Assembly: GCA_016806145.1 (NCBI GenBank)
Contig: CP063167.1
Location: 1,174,501-1,238,500, forward strand
DNA: 64,000 nucleotides
From: Variovorax paradoxus
GTDB lineage: Bacteria > Pseudomonadota > Gammaproteobacteria > Burkholderiales > Burkholderiaceae_C
Direction: 5' to 3'
In this document: positions 34,355-43,897 of the stretch, piece by piece
How the letters are laid out: each line of letters opens with the position of its first letter
Numbering within the stretch: the first letter of the stretch is position 1
Notes under the pieces: generated by a model
What the model was told of the DNA's origin: nothing
Database searches by the model: none
Seen by the model: the letters and a program-made list of their open reading frames with translations, nothing else
Position numbers and translations under genes: made by a program

Positions 34355-34384
34355 CCCTTACGCGGCTTGGGCTCACTTGGATCA
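34355..34384 (-). promoter_or_regulatory. ECF11-type autoregulatory promoter
   Basis: On the minus strand TGATCC (34384-34379), an 18-base spacer and TAAGGG (34360-34355) match the RpoE/ChrR promoter pattern TGATCC-N18-TAxG known from alphaproteobacteria. It stands directly upstream of the sigma gene, as expected for autoregulation. The -10 box ends 4 bases before the annotated ATG. Confidence 0.75.
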
Positions 34385-34689
34385 TAGAATGGCCCGGGTT
34401 GCAGGCGAAAACTGTAACAATCGACTAGAGCGAGACCATCTCGGTGACGCGACTGCTCTTGAAGGTACCGAGCAAGCAGAGTTCAACCTCGCTGCGTGCG
34501 GCATCCGCGGCATGACAGCTGTATCTTTGCGGGCGTTGCACCGAGCGCGTATCGCGTGCTGGCATGGACGCCGACTTCTACATCGCGAGGCGGCGGGTGC
34601 CTAGCAGGCCGTTGCTAACGTCGAATGCCGCTGGGAATCTGGGAAGATTTGGCGTTGCGCCCCTGGCGGCCCTCTGCTTGGAACTCTCA

Positions 34690-36222
34690 ATGTCGTCTCT
34701 TGAAGCCCCTCCTGACGCACTGCTGCAGGCGTTGTTGCTCCATGGCGGATGCGCCGTGTGCTGTTACGACGACCAGAATCGCGTTACTGGTTGGAATGCA
34801 CTCTATACAGAGTTCTTTCCGGAAGTCGCTTCATGGATCAAGGTGGGAACAACGTTCGAGGAAACGTTGGAGGCGTTTCTGCGCCTACAGCATCCAGCGT
34901 CGACGCCTGAGCAGATGGTCCAGGCGACGAAAAATGGCATGTTTAGGCACCTGAACGAGCGCGGGCCCATCCAATATCAGCGGGCTGACGGCCGATGGCT
35001 CGAGCTTCGCATGTTCTCGCTGCCAGAAGGTGGGCGCTTCAAGATTTGGCGAGACATCAGTACTCAAATCGCGCCAGGCACAGATAGCGAACTGCTGCAT
35101 CGACTGATAGCGGCAGTCAATGTGGGCATCACGGTCCATGATGCCCATGGAGACCTGCGCTATGTGAATACGAGATTTTTTTCGGAACACTTTCTCAGTC
35201 TGATTCGAGGAGTTCCGGAAATTCAACGGAGAGTAAATCAAGGAAGCTACTGGAAGAAGTTCCAGGAGATTTTCGAACGCGACGCTGAGTTCGAAGAATT
35301 GTGTCTGAGTGAGGCTGAAGGTCCGTTGCATCGCCCAGTGACACTTCAGGCTCGTTCGGGTCGCTTCTATCGTATTCAAGAACAATGGTGGGAAGATGAA
35401 TTGGTCAGCATCTGGACTGATGTGACCGACGTGATTTCCCGGAAGAGAGCACTGCAACAGGCGCACTCTGAGCTTTCAGCGCTAAATCGCCAGTTGGTTG
35501 AGCTATCGGAAACGGATTCACTGACAGGGCTGGCCAATAGAAGACGATTTGGAGTACAGCTCGAACGTGCGCAGCAAGCAGTCATCGAAGGTTCCCACGG
35601 GGCGGTCGCAATATTTGACCTTGACTTCTTCAAGGCCGTCAACGATCGCTATGGGCATGATGCGGGAGACGTCGTACTTGTCGAGGCCGCAAGAATGCTC
35701 CAAGCTCATCAAAGTAACGACGTCTGTGTCGCCAGGCTTGGTGGAGAGGAGTTCGCAATGGTGTTTCGCGGCATGGAGGTTGCCGATGTTCTCGCGATTT
35801 GCGAGGACCTGCGTCGCGCGTTCTCGCAAGGCCACTTCAGTATCGGAGCACAGCGTTTGCGTGTCACCGTCTCGGTTGGGGTTGCGCTATTGAGAGAATC
35901 TCGGAGTCAGTCAGTTTCGTTGAAAAAAGCAGATGATTCGCTATGGAAAGCAAAGTCCGCTGGTCGCGACTGTGTCATGTTTGAGTCGAGATGGCCTCAT
36001 GTCCGCGACGGAGTCGACGATCTTCAAGTTTTCACGAATATCCGTGTCGATGATGAGCCCCTCACGCCGGAAGCCTTGCGTGAGAAGTACGCGCTGCCGG
36101 CCAATCAGCATCCAGGTTTCACTCGCTCCCAGTGGCAAGAAGCCGTGCAGCGCAGAGAAACCGTAGACGACTATTGGGGATGGGTCAGCTACAAGATTGA
36201 AGCGCGAAGCCAAGACCATTGA
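34690..36222 (+). CDS. PAS-GGDEF diguanylate cyclase
   Basis: 510 residues from the ATG at 34690 (MSSLEAPPDALLQALLLHGG). There are two PAS-like segments (about 12-125 and 135-255), then a short coiled linker and the GGDEF domain. DSLTGLANRRRF opens it and the active-site signature is GGEEF (ARLGGEEFAMVF), compatible with c-di-GMP synthesis. About 75 residues follow the cyclase (from WPHVRDGVDDLQVF to the end), an unusual C-terminal extension. No membrane segments. The frame is open 42 codons further upstream, but that part is not protein-like. Confidence 0.9.
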   Translation: MSSLEAPPDALLQALLLHGGCAVCCYDDQNRVTGWNALYTEFFPEVASWIKVGTTFEETLEAFLRLQHPASTPEQMVQATKNGMFRHLNERGPIQYQRADGRWLELRMFSLPEGGRFKIWRDISTQIAPGTDSELLHRLIAAVNVGITVHDAHGDLRYVNTRFFSEHFLSLIRGVPEIQRRVNQGSYWKKFQEIFERDAEFEELCLSEAEGPLHRPVTLQARSGRFYRIQEQWWEDELVSIWTDVTDVISRKRALQQAHSELSALNRQLVELSETDSLTGLANRRRFGVQLERAQQAVIEGSHGAVAIFDLDFFKAVNDRYGHDAGDVVLVEAARMLQAHQSNDVCVARLGGEEFAMVFRGMEVADVLAICEDLRRAFSQGHFSIGAQRLRVTVSVGVALLRESRSQSVSLKKADDSLWKAKSAGRDCVMFESRWPHVRDGVDDLQVFTNIRVDDEPLTPEALREKYALPANQHPGFTRSQWQEAVQRRETVDDYWGWVSYKIEARSQDH

Positions 36223-36463
36223 GTTGCATGCATCGTTCCCGTGTTGTTGCGAGGGTCGGACTGTGCGATCTGTCGATCTTTGTTTGAGCGCTTTGATTGA
36301 ATGCGGCTGGTCGCCTTGGCTTGACGCTCAGATGTCCCCACGTGTTAAACGTCGGCGCTTGGACAAGGCTGTACGTCCATCGAGCTGGCAAGTCCAGTCG
36401 GTGAGGGCGATTTGGGCTTCGTGCCGTGAGCGTAGATTGTTGCCGGCCGGGCCTGCCGAGGCG

Positions 36464-37051
36464 CTAAGGCCTTGCACGCGCCCCGGGCGTCTCCGGCCAG
36501 CGCTGCGGCACACGGCGCAGGTTGTCCACTGAATAGCCCAGCTCCTTCAGACGCGCCACCGCGTTCTGGTAGGACGTTTCGGAGATCTGCGGCGTGCGTG
36601 CCATGATCCAAGCGTAGTCGCGATCGCTGCGCCCGATGATGGTCAGCTGGTAGTCGCTGTCGATGTCGACGATCACGTACTCGGCCTTGATCGGCCAGAT
36701 GAACTGCATGCCCCAGACCGCATTGTTGGTCCCGGGCACTACAGTGGCCACGGGATTCATCGTCTTCAGCTCGCCGTCGAAAGCGCCTTCACGATAGCGG
36801 AACTGGGTGGCGATCCTGCCGTCGGCCTGCAGCGTGTACGACTCGACCGCGTTGAAGGCGTTGCGCTCGGGACGCGTCGGGATGTTCCCGATGACATACC
36901 AGTCGCCAACGAAGCGCTGCAGGTCGACCTGTGGCACCGGCCGAATCTTGGTATTCGGTGACACAGCGCAGCCGGCAACGAACAGCGTGGCGAGCAGGGC
37001 TGCGGAAAGTAGGATGGTCGGCTGGACCAGCCGCGACGAGAGGCGGTGCAT
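36464..37051 (-). CDS. blc: Lipocalin family lipoprotein (Blc-like)
   Basis: 195 residues. Signal peptide with lipobox LFVAGC, then the lipocalin motif DLQRFVGDWYVIGNIPT (G-x-W), YREGAFDGELKTM and the C-terminal DRDYAWIMARTPQIS region of Blc-type outer-membrane lipocalins. The C-terminus ends in a Pro/Arg-rich tail. These proteins bind lysophospholipids or fatty acids under envelope stress. It is a monocistronic minus-strand gene. Confidence 0.9.
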   Translation of the reverse strand: MHRLSSRLVQPTILLSAALLATLFVAGCAVSPNTKIRPVPQVDLQRFVGDWYVIGNIPTRPERNAFNAVESYTLQADGRIATQFRYREGAFDGELKTMNPVATVVPGTNNAVWGMQFIWPIKAEYVIVDIDSDYQLTIIGRSDRDYAWIMARTPQISETSYQNAVARLKELGYSVDNLRRVPQRWPETPGARARP

Positions 37052-37437
37052 AGGGGCGACTCCGGAAATTTGGTACAAATTACGGTTGGGTGCGCGCCAG
37101 ATACGTCGGACGGCACCCCGCGCGGTTGCAAGCCCGCTCAGCGCATCGGGCTCCCACGATCCTCCACCCCGGGGACGACTCCAGTGTCTTGCTCCGCCGG
37201 AGGTCGTCGCAAGGGGAAAGCTCCCAGAGAATGAGGCCAGCAGTGGAAGCTGCCTTGCGGGGAAAGCGGCTCGCGCTGGGGGGCACGCACGGCTATCGAT
37301 AGCCTGACGATCGCGGCTTTCGATGCCGCGAAGCTGACATGGAAGAAAGATAGTTCGCGACATGGCCAATGAAATGGCGCAGACTCCTCTGCCCAACACG
37401 ACCAGTACCGGTCGCGTTTAACGAAAGAAAGGCGTTT
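37052..37437. other. Divergent intergenic region
   Basis: 386 bases between the lipocalin and the monooxygenase-fold gene, which point away from each other. Both promoters should be here. No repeat or operator was recognised. Confidence 0.4.
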
Positions 37438-37740
37438 ATGGTCACAGTCGCGTTATTCGTTCGCCTGGAAGCGAAGCCCGGGAAGGAGAAGGAGGTCGAA
37501 GATTTTCTCGTGGGTGGCCTCCCTCTCGTCATGGAGGAGCCCGCCACTACCGCTTGGTTTGGCATTCGCCTTGGGCCAACAACCTTCGGGATCTTCGACG
37601 CCTTTCCGGATGAAGCAGGCCGCCATGCTCATCTTTCCGGCAAGGTTGCGGCGGCTTTGATGGCACAGGCAGGTGAGCTCTTCTCCGAACCGCCGTCCAT
37701 TCAGAGTGTGGACGTGCTTGCGGCAAAGTTGCCCGGCTGA
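37438..37740 (+). CDS. Antibiotic biosynthesis monooxygenase-fold protein
   Basis: 100 residues from the ATG at 37438, with gaaagaaagg upstream. The dimeric ferredoxin-like ABM pattern is visible: VALFVRLEAKPGKEKEVEDFL, then ATTAWFGIRLGPTTFGIFDAFPDEAGRHAHL and a helical end. Members include heme-degrading and quinone monooxygenases; no specific activity can be inferred here. It is monocistronic. Confidence 0.85.
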   Translation: MVTVALFVRLEAKPGKEKEVEDFLVGGLPLVMEEPATTAWFGIRLGPTTFGIFDAFPDEAGRHAHLSGKVAAALMAQAGELFSEPPSIQSVDVLAAKLPG

Positions 37741-38025
37741 ACCTATCGGAAATCGATCGCCGAGAGACTTTCTCCGCGCACCACACGCTGAGCCGTCGCG
37801 CACAGGAATGTTGTGGCGCATGGCCCGTATCGGCAAACAATTGGCCGTGATGGTCGTTCCCGCCTCCTGGCTTGGACTGAGTGCGCATGCAGTCGCTTTG
37901 CGCAGGAGCGTACCTACAGCGGCTTTATGTACAGTTACCGCGCATCAATACGGATCATCGCAAGACGCGCCATGGTGGCGGGAAGGAAAGGTCTCGGCCA
38001 AACCTACGGTTATTCACCGCAAAAA

Positions 38026-38469
38026 ATGGAATTTGGGGTTTTGAACGATCAGTGCATTGTCGTTCCGGCACGGCAGGCTCTCATGGTGAAAGAAGAGGGG
38101 GAGCCCATCCTTCTGGCGATCGCAAAGTCAGGTGTCGGCAGCCCTGCGCGCTGCAGGCCCGTCAGCAACACTGGTATGGCGGCGGAGCAGGATATCTGTT
38201 TGCTCATGCAAAAAGGCGAATTTCGACTACAGATAGGGTCTTCTGTAGCGACTAGAAGCCTCTTTATGCCTACGCCAAAAGCAAAGATCGATCGGGTGCA
38301 GCGGTTGTCCGCTGAGGAACGTCTGAGCCAGCCCTCACCAGAAGAATGGCTGCAGCGCCTGGACGAAACTTGGCTCCGTCCAGGGCTCTTGCTGCGACCG
38401 AGCGATTTTCCCCGCGCCACGGCTGCGCGGGATTTTGCCGTCGAGAGGCGTCAGTCGTCCGCAGACTAA
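38026..38469 (+). CDS. Hypothetical protein
   Basis: About 147 residues from the ATG at 38026 (MEFGVLNDQCIVVPARQALMVKEEGEPILL); the frame is open from 37813. The C-terminal part (DRVQRLSAEERLSQPSPEEWLQRLDETW) looks helical. There is no clear ribosome site and no recognised family. Base composition is a little lower in GC than neighbours. It may be an accessory gene or a decayed one. Confidence 0.4.
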   Translation: MEFGVLNDQCIVVPARQALMVKEEGEPILLAIAKSGVGSPARCRPVSNTGMAAEQDICLLMQKGEFRLQIGSSVATRSLFMPTPKAKIDRVQRLSAEERLSQPSPEEWLQRLDETWLRPGLLLRPSDFPRATAARDFAVERRQSSAD

Positions 38470-38509
38470 GCCGCAAGCCTGAGGAGTGGTCCCCAGGTGC
38501 CCGCTTGCG

Positions 38510-38782
38510 CTACAGCTCCGAGACGAGACGCACATCCTGTGCTGGGTCCTGATGAAGTATCAGCGCCCAAGTCAACTCAAACCCTCGTAGCGCTTTATCG
38601 GGGAGCAAACTCGCTTCGAGGTGTGCTTGCGAAAACTGTCGCTGCTGCACAAGCTCTTTAGCGAGAAGGGTCGGATGCGGATGCGCCTTGATCAAAGCGC
38701 GTAAAGCCGCGGTCAGCGCGATCTCTGTTCCAAGAACGTTGGCCGCCGACGCGTTTTCTGTTGCCTCTTCCGGTGTGGTCAT
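38510..38782 (-). CDS. Hypothetical protein
   Basis: 90 residues with a strong ribosome site (AAGGGAGG, 6 bases before the ATG at 38782). The sequence is mainly helical: TEIALTAALRALIKAHPHPTLLAKELVQQRQFSQAHLEASLLPDKALRGFELTWALIL. It has no signal peptide and no recognised family. It is convergent with the hypothetical gene before it. Confidence 0.7.
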   Translation of the reverse strand: MTTPEEATENASAANVLGTEIALTAALRALIKAHPHPTLLAKELVQQRQFSQAHLEASLLPDKALRGFELTWALILHQDPAQDVRLVSEL

Positions 38783-39378
38783 TGTGTGCCTCCCTTGCGG
38801 GTTCCGTGTTGAGGAGCTCCCACTCTACTGCAAGAGGGCCCACTTGGTGAACACCACAGAGACGGCGCATCTTCTTGCGTCTGAGCTGACGGAGACAGTC
38901 TGGCCTGTGGTATCCACTCGTGCAGTGATGCAGAACGCGAGACCGCCAGATGCAAGACAAGCAGCCGATCCTGCAGGACGCGTTTCGACAGCAATTTCAT
39001 GCTGCGCCTGCCCTTGTTGTTCGTGATCCGTGATGCTGCGAGGGCAGCCGTGGAATCCATGCGACATCCCATGTCGCTGGTGAACCGCGATCATCTTCCG
39101 TGAGCGCCGAAGTCGCTGGGCAATGTCAAGAGGCTCAAGCTCGAACTGTCTAGGAGGTCTTCGTCTCGCCAGCTCTTGAATGCTCGCGTTTGGGGCTCTG
39201 GACTTACACACACCCTCGTTTGACCGCATCACGCGGTGATGCGCGATTCCCTTTGAAGGATCGGCTCACGAGGTCGAGATGCGTCTTGGCGTTGCGACAA
39301 CTCAGCTTGCCCCCGACTGCGGACCCACGCTTTTCAGGGGGCGCTTCGCTCGCCGGGCCGGTTGCTAAGGGCAACTTC
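38783..39378. other. Intergenic region
   Basis: 596 bases. Open frames on both strands lack ribosome sites and protein-like composition. The end of the SGNH hydrolase operon lies at 39379, but no T-rich terminator hairpin was recognised. Confidence 0.4.
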
Positions 39379-40059
39379 TCATTTCGCGTGCAACATGGAA
39401 TCAGATATGTTTTTTGCTCGAACGATCAGCTCGTGCACAACCAACGCGGCCGCCTTGCCGATAACGTCGTGTTGGTTGGCGTCAAGATGAATTCCGTCGA
39501 TGTCACTGCGGCCCGTGATCGGGTTCAGGTCAAAGAAGTGAACAGATTTCGCCACCGCCATCTCTGCCAGCGCCGCGGCGAAGCCGTTGCTTCGCTCGAC
39601 CGCACCTTCGAACTTTTTCTCGTTGGTGCCCTTCGGCTGAACGATCTCCGGCGGCGCCACGATCAGGATGCGAGGCTGCGGCATGCCGGGTTCCAACGGG
39701 GCATGGCGTACGATTTCAACCAGCTTTCCGACGCCGGAGGCGGCTGCCCAGGCCTTGATGCCGAAGGGGGCCTGGAAGTCGTTGGTTCCCAGCTGAATAA
39801 TCACTAACTCCAGCGGGGCGCACATCTCGATCACCTCGCCGAGCCCTGCCGCGCCATTTCGCCCTGGGCGAAATGGATCGTCCCAGATCGTTTTCCGGCC
39901 GGGAAGGCAGTTCTCGACGACTCGGATCTCCCGCAAACCGGCGCTGTGAAGTGCGGCTTCCAGGACACCCGGCCACCGTTGATCGAAGGCGTAACGTTTG
40001 CGGGTGCCGGGGACCATGCCCCAACTCATGCTGTCCCCGTACACAAGGATTTGCTTCAT
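39379..40059 (-). CDS. SGNH/GDSL hydrolase
   Basis: 226 residues with all four SGNH blocks: GDSM (Ser catalytic), the Gly block around GAAGLGEVIEMC, GTND and DGIHLD with catalytic Asp and His. The start is the ATG at 40059. No signal peptide, so cytosolic esterase or lipase-like. It is third in a minus-strand operon after the Na/Pi transporter and phosphotransacetylase (55-base gap), and so is linked to the phosphonate cluster. Confidence 0.9.
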   Translation of the reverse strand: MKQILVYGDSMSWGMVPGTRKRYAFDQRWPGVLEAALHSAGLREIRVVENCLPGRKTIWDDPFRPGRNGAAGLGEVIEMCAPLELVIIQLGTNDFQAPFGIKAWAAASGVGKLVEIVRHAPLEPGMPQPRILIVAPPEIVQPKGTNEKKFEGAVERSNGFAAALAEMAVAKSVHFFDLNPITGRSDIDGIHLDANQHDVIGKAAALVVHELIVRAKNISDSMLHAK

Positions 40060-40114
40060 GGCCTGACCGTTTCTGTCAAAGGGTGTTGCTTCACGAGCAT
40101 GGGCGCCCAGTCCA

Positions 40115-41077
40115 TCAGGACGTGCATTCGTCGCGCAGCAGCACGCTTGCCAACGCCGCCGAGTACACCTTGGACTCGAGACTGTCCGTGCGGCTGGTGA
40201 GGACCACAGGCTTTTTCGTTCCCAGCACGACGCCGGCACAAGACGCACCAGCCATGTAAACGAGCGACTTGTAGAGGGCGTTGCCAGCTTCGAGGTTTGG
40301 CATCAGAAGAATGTCTGCTCTGCCGGCGACGGATGAGTCGATGCCCTTTGCGTTCGCAGATGCCATGGACACCGCGTTGTCGAAGGCAAGCGGACCATCC
40401 ACAGCCGCATCGATGATCTGACCACGCTGCGCCATCTTCGCGATGGCTGCGGCATCGAGCGTGCTCGGGGCACCCGGTAATACCGATTCGGTGAAGGAGA
40501 CAACAGCCGCTCTTGGCCGGACAACGCCGAGCGCTCTTGCCAAATGAATGGCATGTTCAAGAATTTCCACCTTCTCGCCCAAGGTCGGTGCCACGTTCAC
40601 GACGCAGTCGGAGATGATCAGCGGCGATGGGCGGCCCGGCACTTGGAGCACGAAGGCATGAGAAATACGCCGCTGCGTGCGCAGCCCGTCGATACGCGCG
40701 ACCACCGCGCGCATCAGTTCATCGGTGTGGAGTGAGCCCTTCATCAACATGTCGAGGCTTCCGGCGGCCGCATGCTTGCACGCTTTCTGAGCAGCCGACG
40801 CAGCGTCGGCGCCGGTGTCGATCAACTCAAATCGCTCCAGATCGATGCCTTCGCGCGCCCCGAGCTCGAGCAGACGATCGCGCGGGCCGAACAAGCTCAC
40901 ATCGGCGATGTCTTCTTCGGTCAGCCGATAGCCTGTCTGGAGCGCGGCTGCGTCGCAGGGAAACACCATGGCGATCTTCCGCCGGCCGCATTGACGGGCG
41001 GTCGCGAGCAGGCCGTCGAGAAAAGTGCTGCTGCTTTGCCCGGCGACGCAGGCAGGCGGTGAGTTGGGGGCGGTCAT
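40115..41077 (-). CDS. Phosphate acetyl/butyryltransferase
   Basis: 320 residues of the PTA_PTB family, the short single-domain form. Visible are MLMKGSLHTDELMRAVV, ISDCVVNVAPTLGEKVEIL, VDGPLAFDNAVS and ILLMPNLEAGNALYKSL. The enzyme interconverts acyl-CoA plus phosphate with acyl phosphate plus CoA. It lies 34 bases after the Na/Pi transporter gene, so a role in handling phosphate or an acetyl product is plausible. No acetate kinase gene is adjacent. Confidence 0.9.
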   Translation of the reverse strand: MTAPNSPPACVAGQSSSTFLDGLLATARQCGRRKIAMVFPCDAAALQTGYRLTEEDIADVSLFGPRDRLLELGAREGIDLERFELIDTGADAASAAQKACKHAAAGSLDMLMKGSLHTDELMRAVVARIDGLRTQRRISHAFVLQVPGRPSPLIISDCVVNVAPTLGEKVEILEHAIHLARALGVVRPRAAVVSFTESVLPGAPSTLDAAAIAKMAQRGQIIDAAVDGPLAFDNAVSMASANAKGIDSSVAGRADILLMPNLEAGNALYKSLVYMAGASCAGVVLGTKKPVVLTSRTDSLESKVYSAALASVLLRDECTS

Positions 41078-41111
41078 AGAGTGCGATGTTGAAGAGGGCT
41101 GGGCGTGCCGG

Positions 41112-42791
41112 TCAGGCGACGGGTTCCTGTGCGGAGGTGGCCGGCAGTGCGCTCGAATGACGCAGCCGTGTCTTTGTCAAGGCGCCGGCTGTCTCCAGGA
41201 TCGGGTACGCGATGGAGCAGATGAGGGAGTTGATGCGCTTGAGATCGCTGATGAGGTCGAGGTGCAGAGAGCTTGTCTCGATGCTTTGGCTCGTCTGCAT
41301 CTGGAGACGTGCAAGATGGTTGGCGGCATACGCGTGTTCCAGCTCGCGGAACCGGGCCTTCTCCTCAAGCAGCGCTCTCGCATCGTGCACCTGGCCGTCC
41401 AGGAAAACGCTCATCGCCAGCCTCAGGTTGGCAATCAATCGCGAGTGCAGATCCGCGATTTCTCCCATCCCGGCATCCGAGAAGCGGCTGGCCTTGCGGA
41501 TCTGCTTGTCCTCGAGGTCTTGGATCACATGCTCGATGAGGTCACCAACCTGTTCCATGTGGATGGTGAACGAGACAATGTTCGACCAGCGGCGTCCTTC
41601 TTTCTCCGGCAACGCATCGCGAGGGATCTGCGTGAGGTAAAACTTGATCGACGAGCAGATTTCGTCGACGCGGTCGTCCATCTTGCGCAACTGCTCGGCC
41701 AGCGTGAGGTCGGCGTTGCGAAGCACCGGGAGGATGCCGGTGAGCATGGCTTCAACCAGATCCGCTTGGTGCAGGGCCTCGCGAGCCGCACAGCTGATCG
41801 CGAGGGAAGGGGTCGCCAGGGCGCCAGGATCGAGATGTCGCGGGCGGATCTCGCCGACCGGCGTGGTAGGGGTGGGTAGCAGCGTTTCGACGACCTTCGC
41901 CATCGGTCCCGTCAGCCCAATCAGAAGCACGGCCCGCGTGAGGTTGAACCCCAGGTGAAAGGCAATCACCTGGGTATGCAAGCTCGAGAAGTTCTGTTGC
42001 AGCAGATGCTCGATCTGGGGGAGCATGACCACGGCCAGGGCGCATCCGAGCAGCTTGAACAGCAGGCTGCCGAGCGGAAGCCGCATGCGGATCGCACGCG
42101 GTCCCGAGCTGGTGAGCAGTGCCAGAATTCCGCTGCCGATGTTCGCGCCCAACACGAGGCACATTGCCATCGATATCGGCAGGACGCCCGAAGCCGTCAA
42201 AGTCGCGGTCAGGAGCACAAAGGCGAGACTTGAATAGGTCGCCATCGTCAGCAGGGCACCGACGACGATCTCCAGAAAAACATCGTCGGGCAGTGCGAGC
42301 ACCAGGCTGCGAAACGTTGCAGAGGCGAGCAGGGGCTGGGTCGCGCTGACGATCAGCTGCAGCCCGAGCGTGATCAGACCGAAGCCAATCAGCACATGCC
42401 CCACGCGGGCGCGCTTTCGCTTCTCTGAGCCGGTGGCGAGCACGACCCCCGCGAGCACGAGCAGCGGTGAAAGCCAGGACAGGTCGAAGGAGAAGACCAC
42501 CGCCATCAGGCTGGTGCCCACCTCCGCGCCGAGCATCACGGCCAATCCGGCGGGCAGGCCGACCAGGCCGCTGCCGACGAACGATGAAATGAGTACCGCG
42601 GTGGCCGTGCTCGACTGGACGATGCCTGTCACCGTCACGCCTGCGAACATCGCCAGGAAGCGATTTTTCAGGCTGCGCGAGAGAACATCGCGCAGGTTGG
42701 CGCCAAAGAGTTGAATGACGCCGGTGCGCACGATCCCCGTGCCCCACACGAGCAGAGCGATCGCAGCGAGAAGGTTGAGCAAGTGGATCAT
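41112..42791 (-). CDS. Na/Pi cotransporter family protein with PhoU domain
   Basis: 559 residues from the ATG at 42791 (MIHLLNLLAAIALLVWGTG); the frame is open to 42893. The membrane part has about 8-9 helices with the inverted-repeat motifs GIVQSSTATAVLISSFVGSG and LGANIGSG of PF02690. The C-terminal 200 residues are helical PhoU-like (MEQVGDLIEHVIQDLEDKQ). Bacterial relatives such as YjbB export phosphate when it is abundant. Its promoter region is shared with the divergent LysR gene and contains one copy of the cluster motif. Confidence 0.9.
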   Translation of the reverse strand: MIHLLNLLAAIALLVWGTGIVRTGVIQLFGANLRDVLSRSLKNRFLAMFAGVTVTGIVQSSTATAVLISSFVGSGLVGLPAGLAVMLGAEVGTSLMAVVFSFDLSWLSPLLVLAGVVLATGSEKRKRARVGHVLIGFGLITLGLQLIVSATQPLLASATFRSLVLALPDDVFLEIVVGALLTMATYSSLAFVLLTATLTASGVLPISMAMCLVLGANIGSGILALLTSSGPRAIRMRLPLGSLLFKLLGCALAVVMLPQIEHLLQQNFSSLHTQVIAFHLGFNLTRAVLLIGLTGPMAKVVETLLPTPTTPVGEIRPRHLDPGALATPSLAISCAAREALHQADLVEAMLTGILPVLRNADLTLAEQLRKMDDRVDEICSSIKFYLTQIPRDALPEKEGRRWSNIVSFTIHMEQVGDLIEHVIQDLEDKQIRKASRFSDAGMGEIADLHSRLIANLRLAMSVFLDGQVHDARALLEEKARFRELEHAYAANHLARLQMQTSQSIETSSLHLDLISDLKRINSLICSIAYPILETAGALTKTRLRHSSALPATSAQEPVA

Positions 42792-42900
42792 CGAGGTGAC
42801 ACGACGCAGGGCGTCGGGCCGGCGAGAGGCGCAGTGAAGGAGGCCGCGATTGTGGGTTTCGGTGGGCCTCAGGATCAATCGACCATTGCTCACACGCCGG

Positions 42901-42912
42901 GTGAGTTTTTAT
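42901..42912 (-). promoter_or_regulatory. Cluster motif copy 1 (A(T/G)AAAAACTCAC)
   Basis: The minus strand reads ATAAAAACTCAC. It lies between the divergent Na/Pi and lysR genes, 45 bases before the lysR start and 109 before the transporter start. It is one of three copies, all upstream of genes in this cluster. Confidence 0.6.
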
Positions 42913-42957
42913 GCAGACCAACGGATGTATGCTTTTTGATCGTCCTCCTCAGTTCCG

Positions 42958-43866
42958 ATGCATGCCATGCGAGCCCTTCCTCCGCTGAATTCCATCAAGG
43001 CCTTCGACGCGGCCGCGCGCCACCTCAGCTTCACGAAGGCTGGCGATGAGCTGTGCGTGACGCATGGCGCGATCAGCCGGCAGATCCAGGTGCTCGAACA
43101 ATGGCTGGGCACCGCCTTGTTCCTGCGGCTGCCGCGCGGGCTGCAGCTCACGGCCGATGGCATGCGCTTTCACACCGAGGTCAATGCCATGCTGAACAGC
43201 CTGGCCGCTGTGGCTGACCAGATCCGACGGCCGCAGACGACCCGCATCATCCGCGTGCAGTCCTTGCCGACGTTCACGATGCGTTGGCTCATCCCCCGGT
43301 TGCCGGATTTCCAGAGAAGGTATCCCGATGTCGAGATCCGGCTGTCGATTGCGGCCGACGCCATGCCGCCGCGCGTCAACGACTTCGAAGTGTTCCTGAC
43401 CGGCGGCCCGGAAAGCCATCATGGCTTTCGTTCGGGGCGATTCCTCGATGAGCAACGGATCGCCGTCGCGGCGCCGGAGTTGTTGCTGCGTTCACCGATC
43501 CAGCAGCCCAGTGACCTGAAGCAGCATGTGCTGCTTCACACCAGCAGCCTGCCGGCGCTTTGGTCCAACTGGTTTTCGGCCGTGGGCAGCCAGACGATCC
43601 AATGCCGCAGCGAACTGACCTTCGAGCACCTTTACCTGTCCATCCAGGCCGCCGTCAACGCCGTGGGCGTTGCCATCGGTCCGACGGCCTTGGTGGCCGA
43701 TGACATCGACGAAGGGCGGCTGCAGTACGTCATGCCGCAGTACGCGCTGCCGGCCAGGAGCTACTTTTGGTACTGCCCGGAGCGGACCAAGGGTGACGCC
43801 GCGGTGGAGGCCTTCTGTGCCTGGCTCGTGGATGTCGGCAACACGGGCCCAGTGGTTGCGAGCTAG
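42958..43866 (+). CDS. LysR-type regulator (GcvA-like)
   Basis: 302 residues. The N-terminal winged helix LNSIKAFDAAARHLSFTKAGDELCVTHGAISRQIQVLEQWLG is of the GcvA/AmpR type, followed by the two-lobed effector domain. In-frame ATGs occur at 42958 and 42967. It is divergent from the Na/Pi operon and directly upstream of the PhnZ-like gene. The A(T/G)AAAAACTCAC motif in both flanking intergenic regions and before the Fsr-like operon is its most likely binding site. Confidence 0.92.
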   Translation: MHAMRALPPLNSIKAFDAAARHLSFTKAGDELCVTHGAISRQIQVLEQWLGTALFLRLPRGLQLTADGMRFHTEVNAMLNSLAAVADQIRRPQTTRIIRVQSLPTFTMRWLIPRLPDFQRRYPDVEIRLSIAADAMPPRVNDFEVFLTGGPESHHGFRSGRFLDEQRIAVAAPELLLRSPIQQPSDLKQHVLLHTSSLPALWSNWFSAVGSQTIQCRSELTFEHLYLSIQAAVNAVGVAIGPTALVADDIDEGRLQYVMPQYALPARSYFWYCPERTKGDAAVEAFCAWLVDVGNTGPVVAS

Positions 43867-43897
43867 CTGGAACCAAGCCGGGTCCAGGGGCGAGTTC

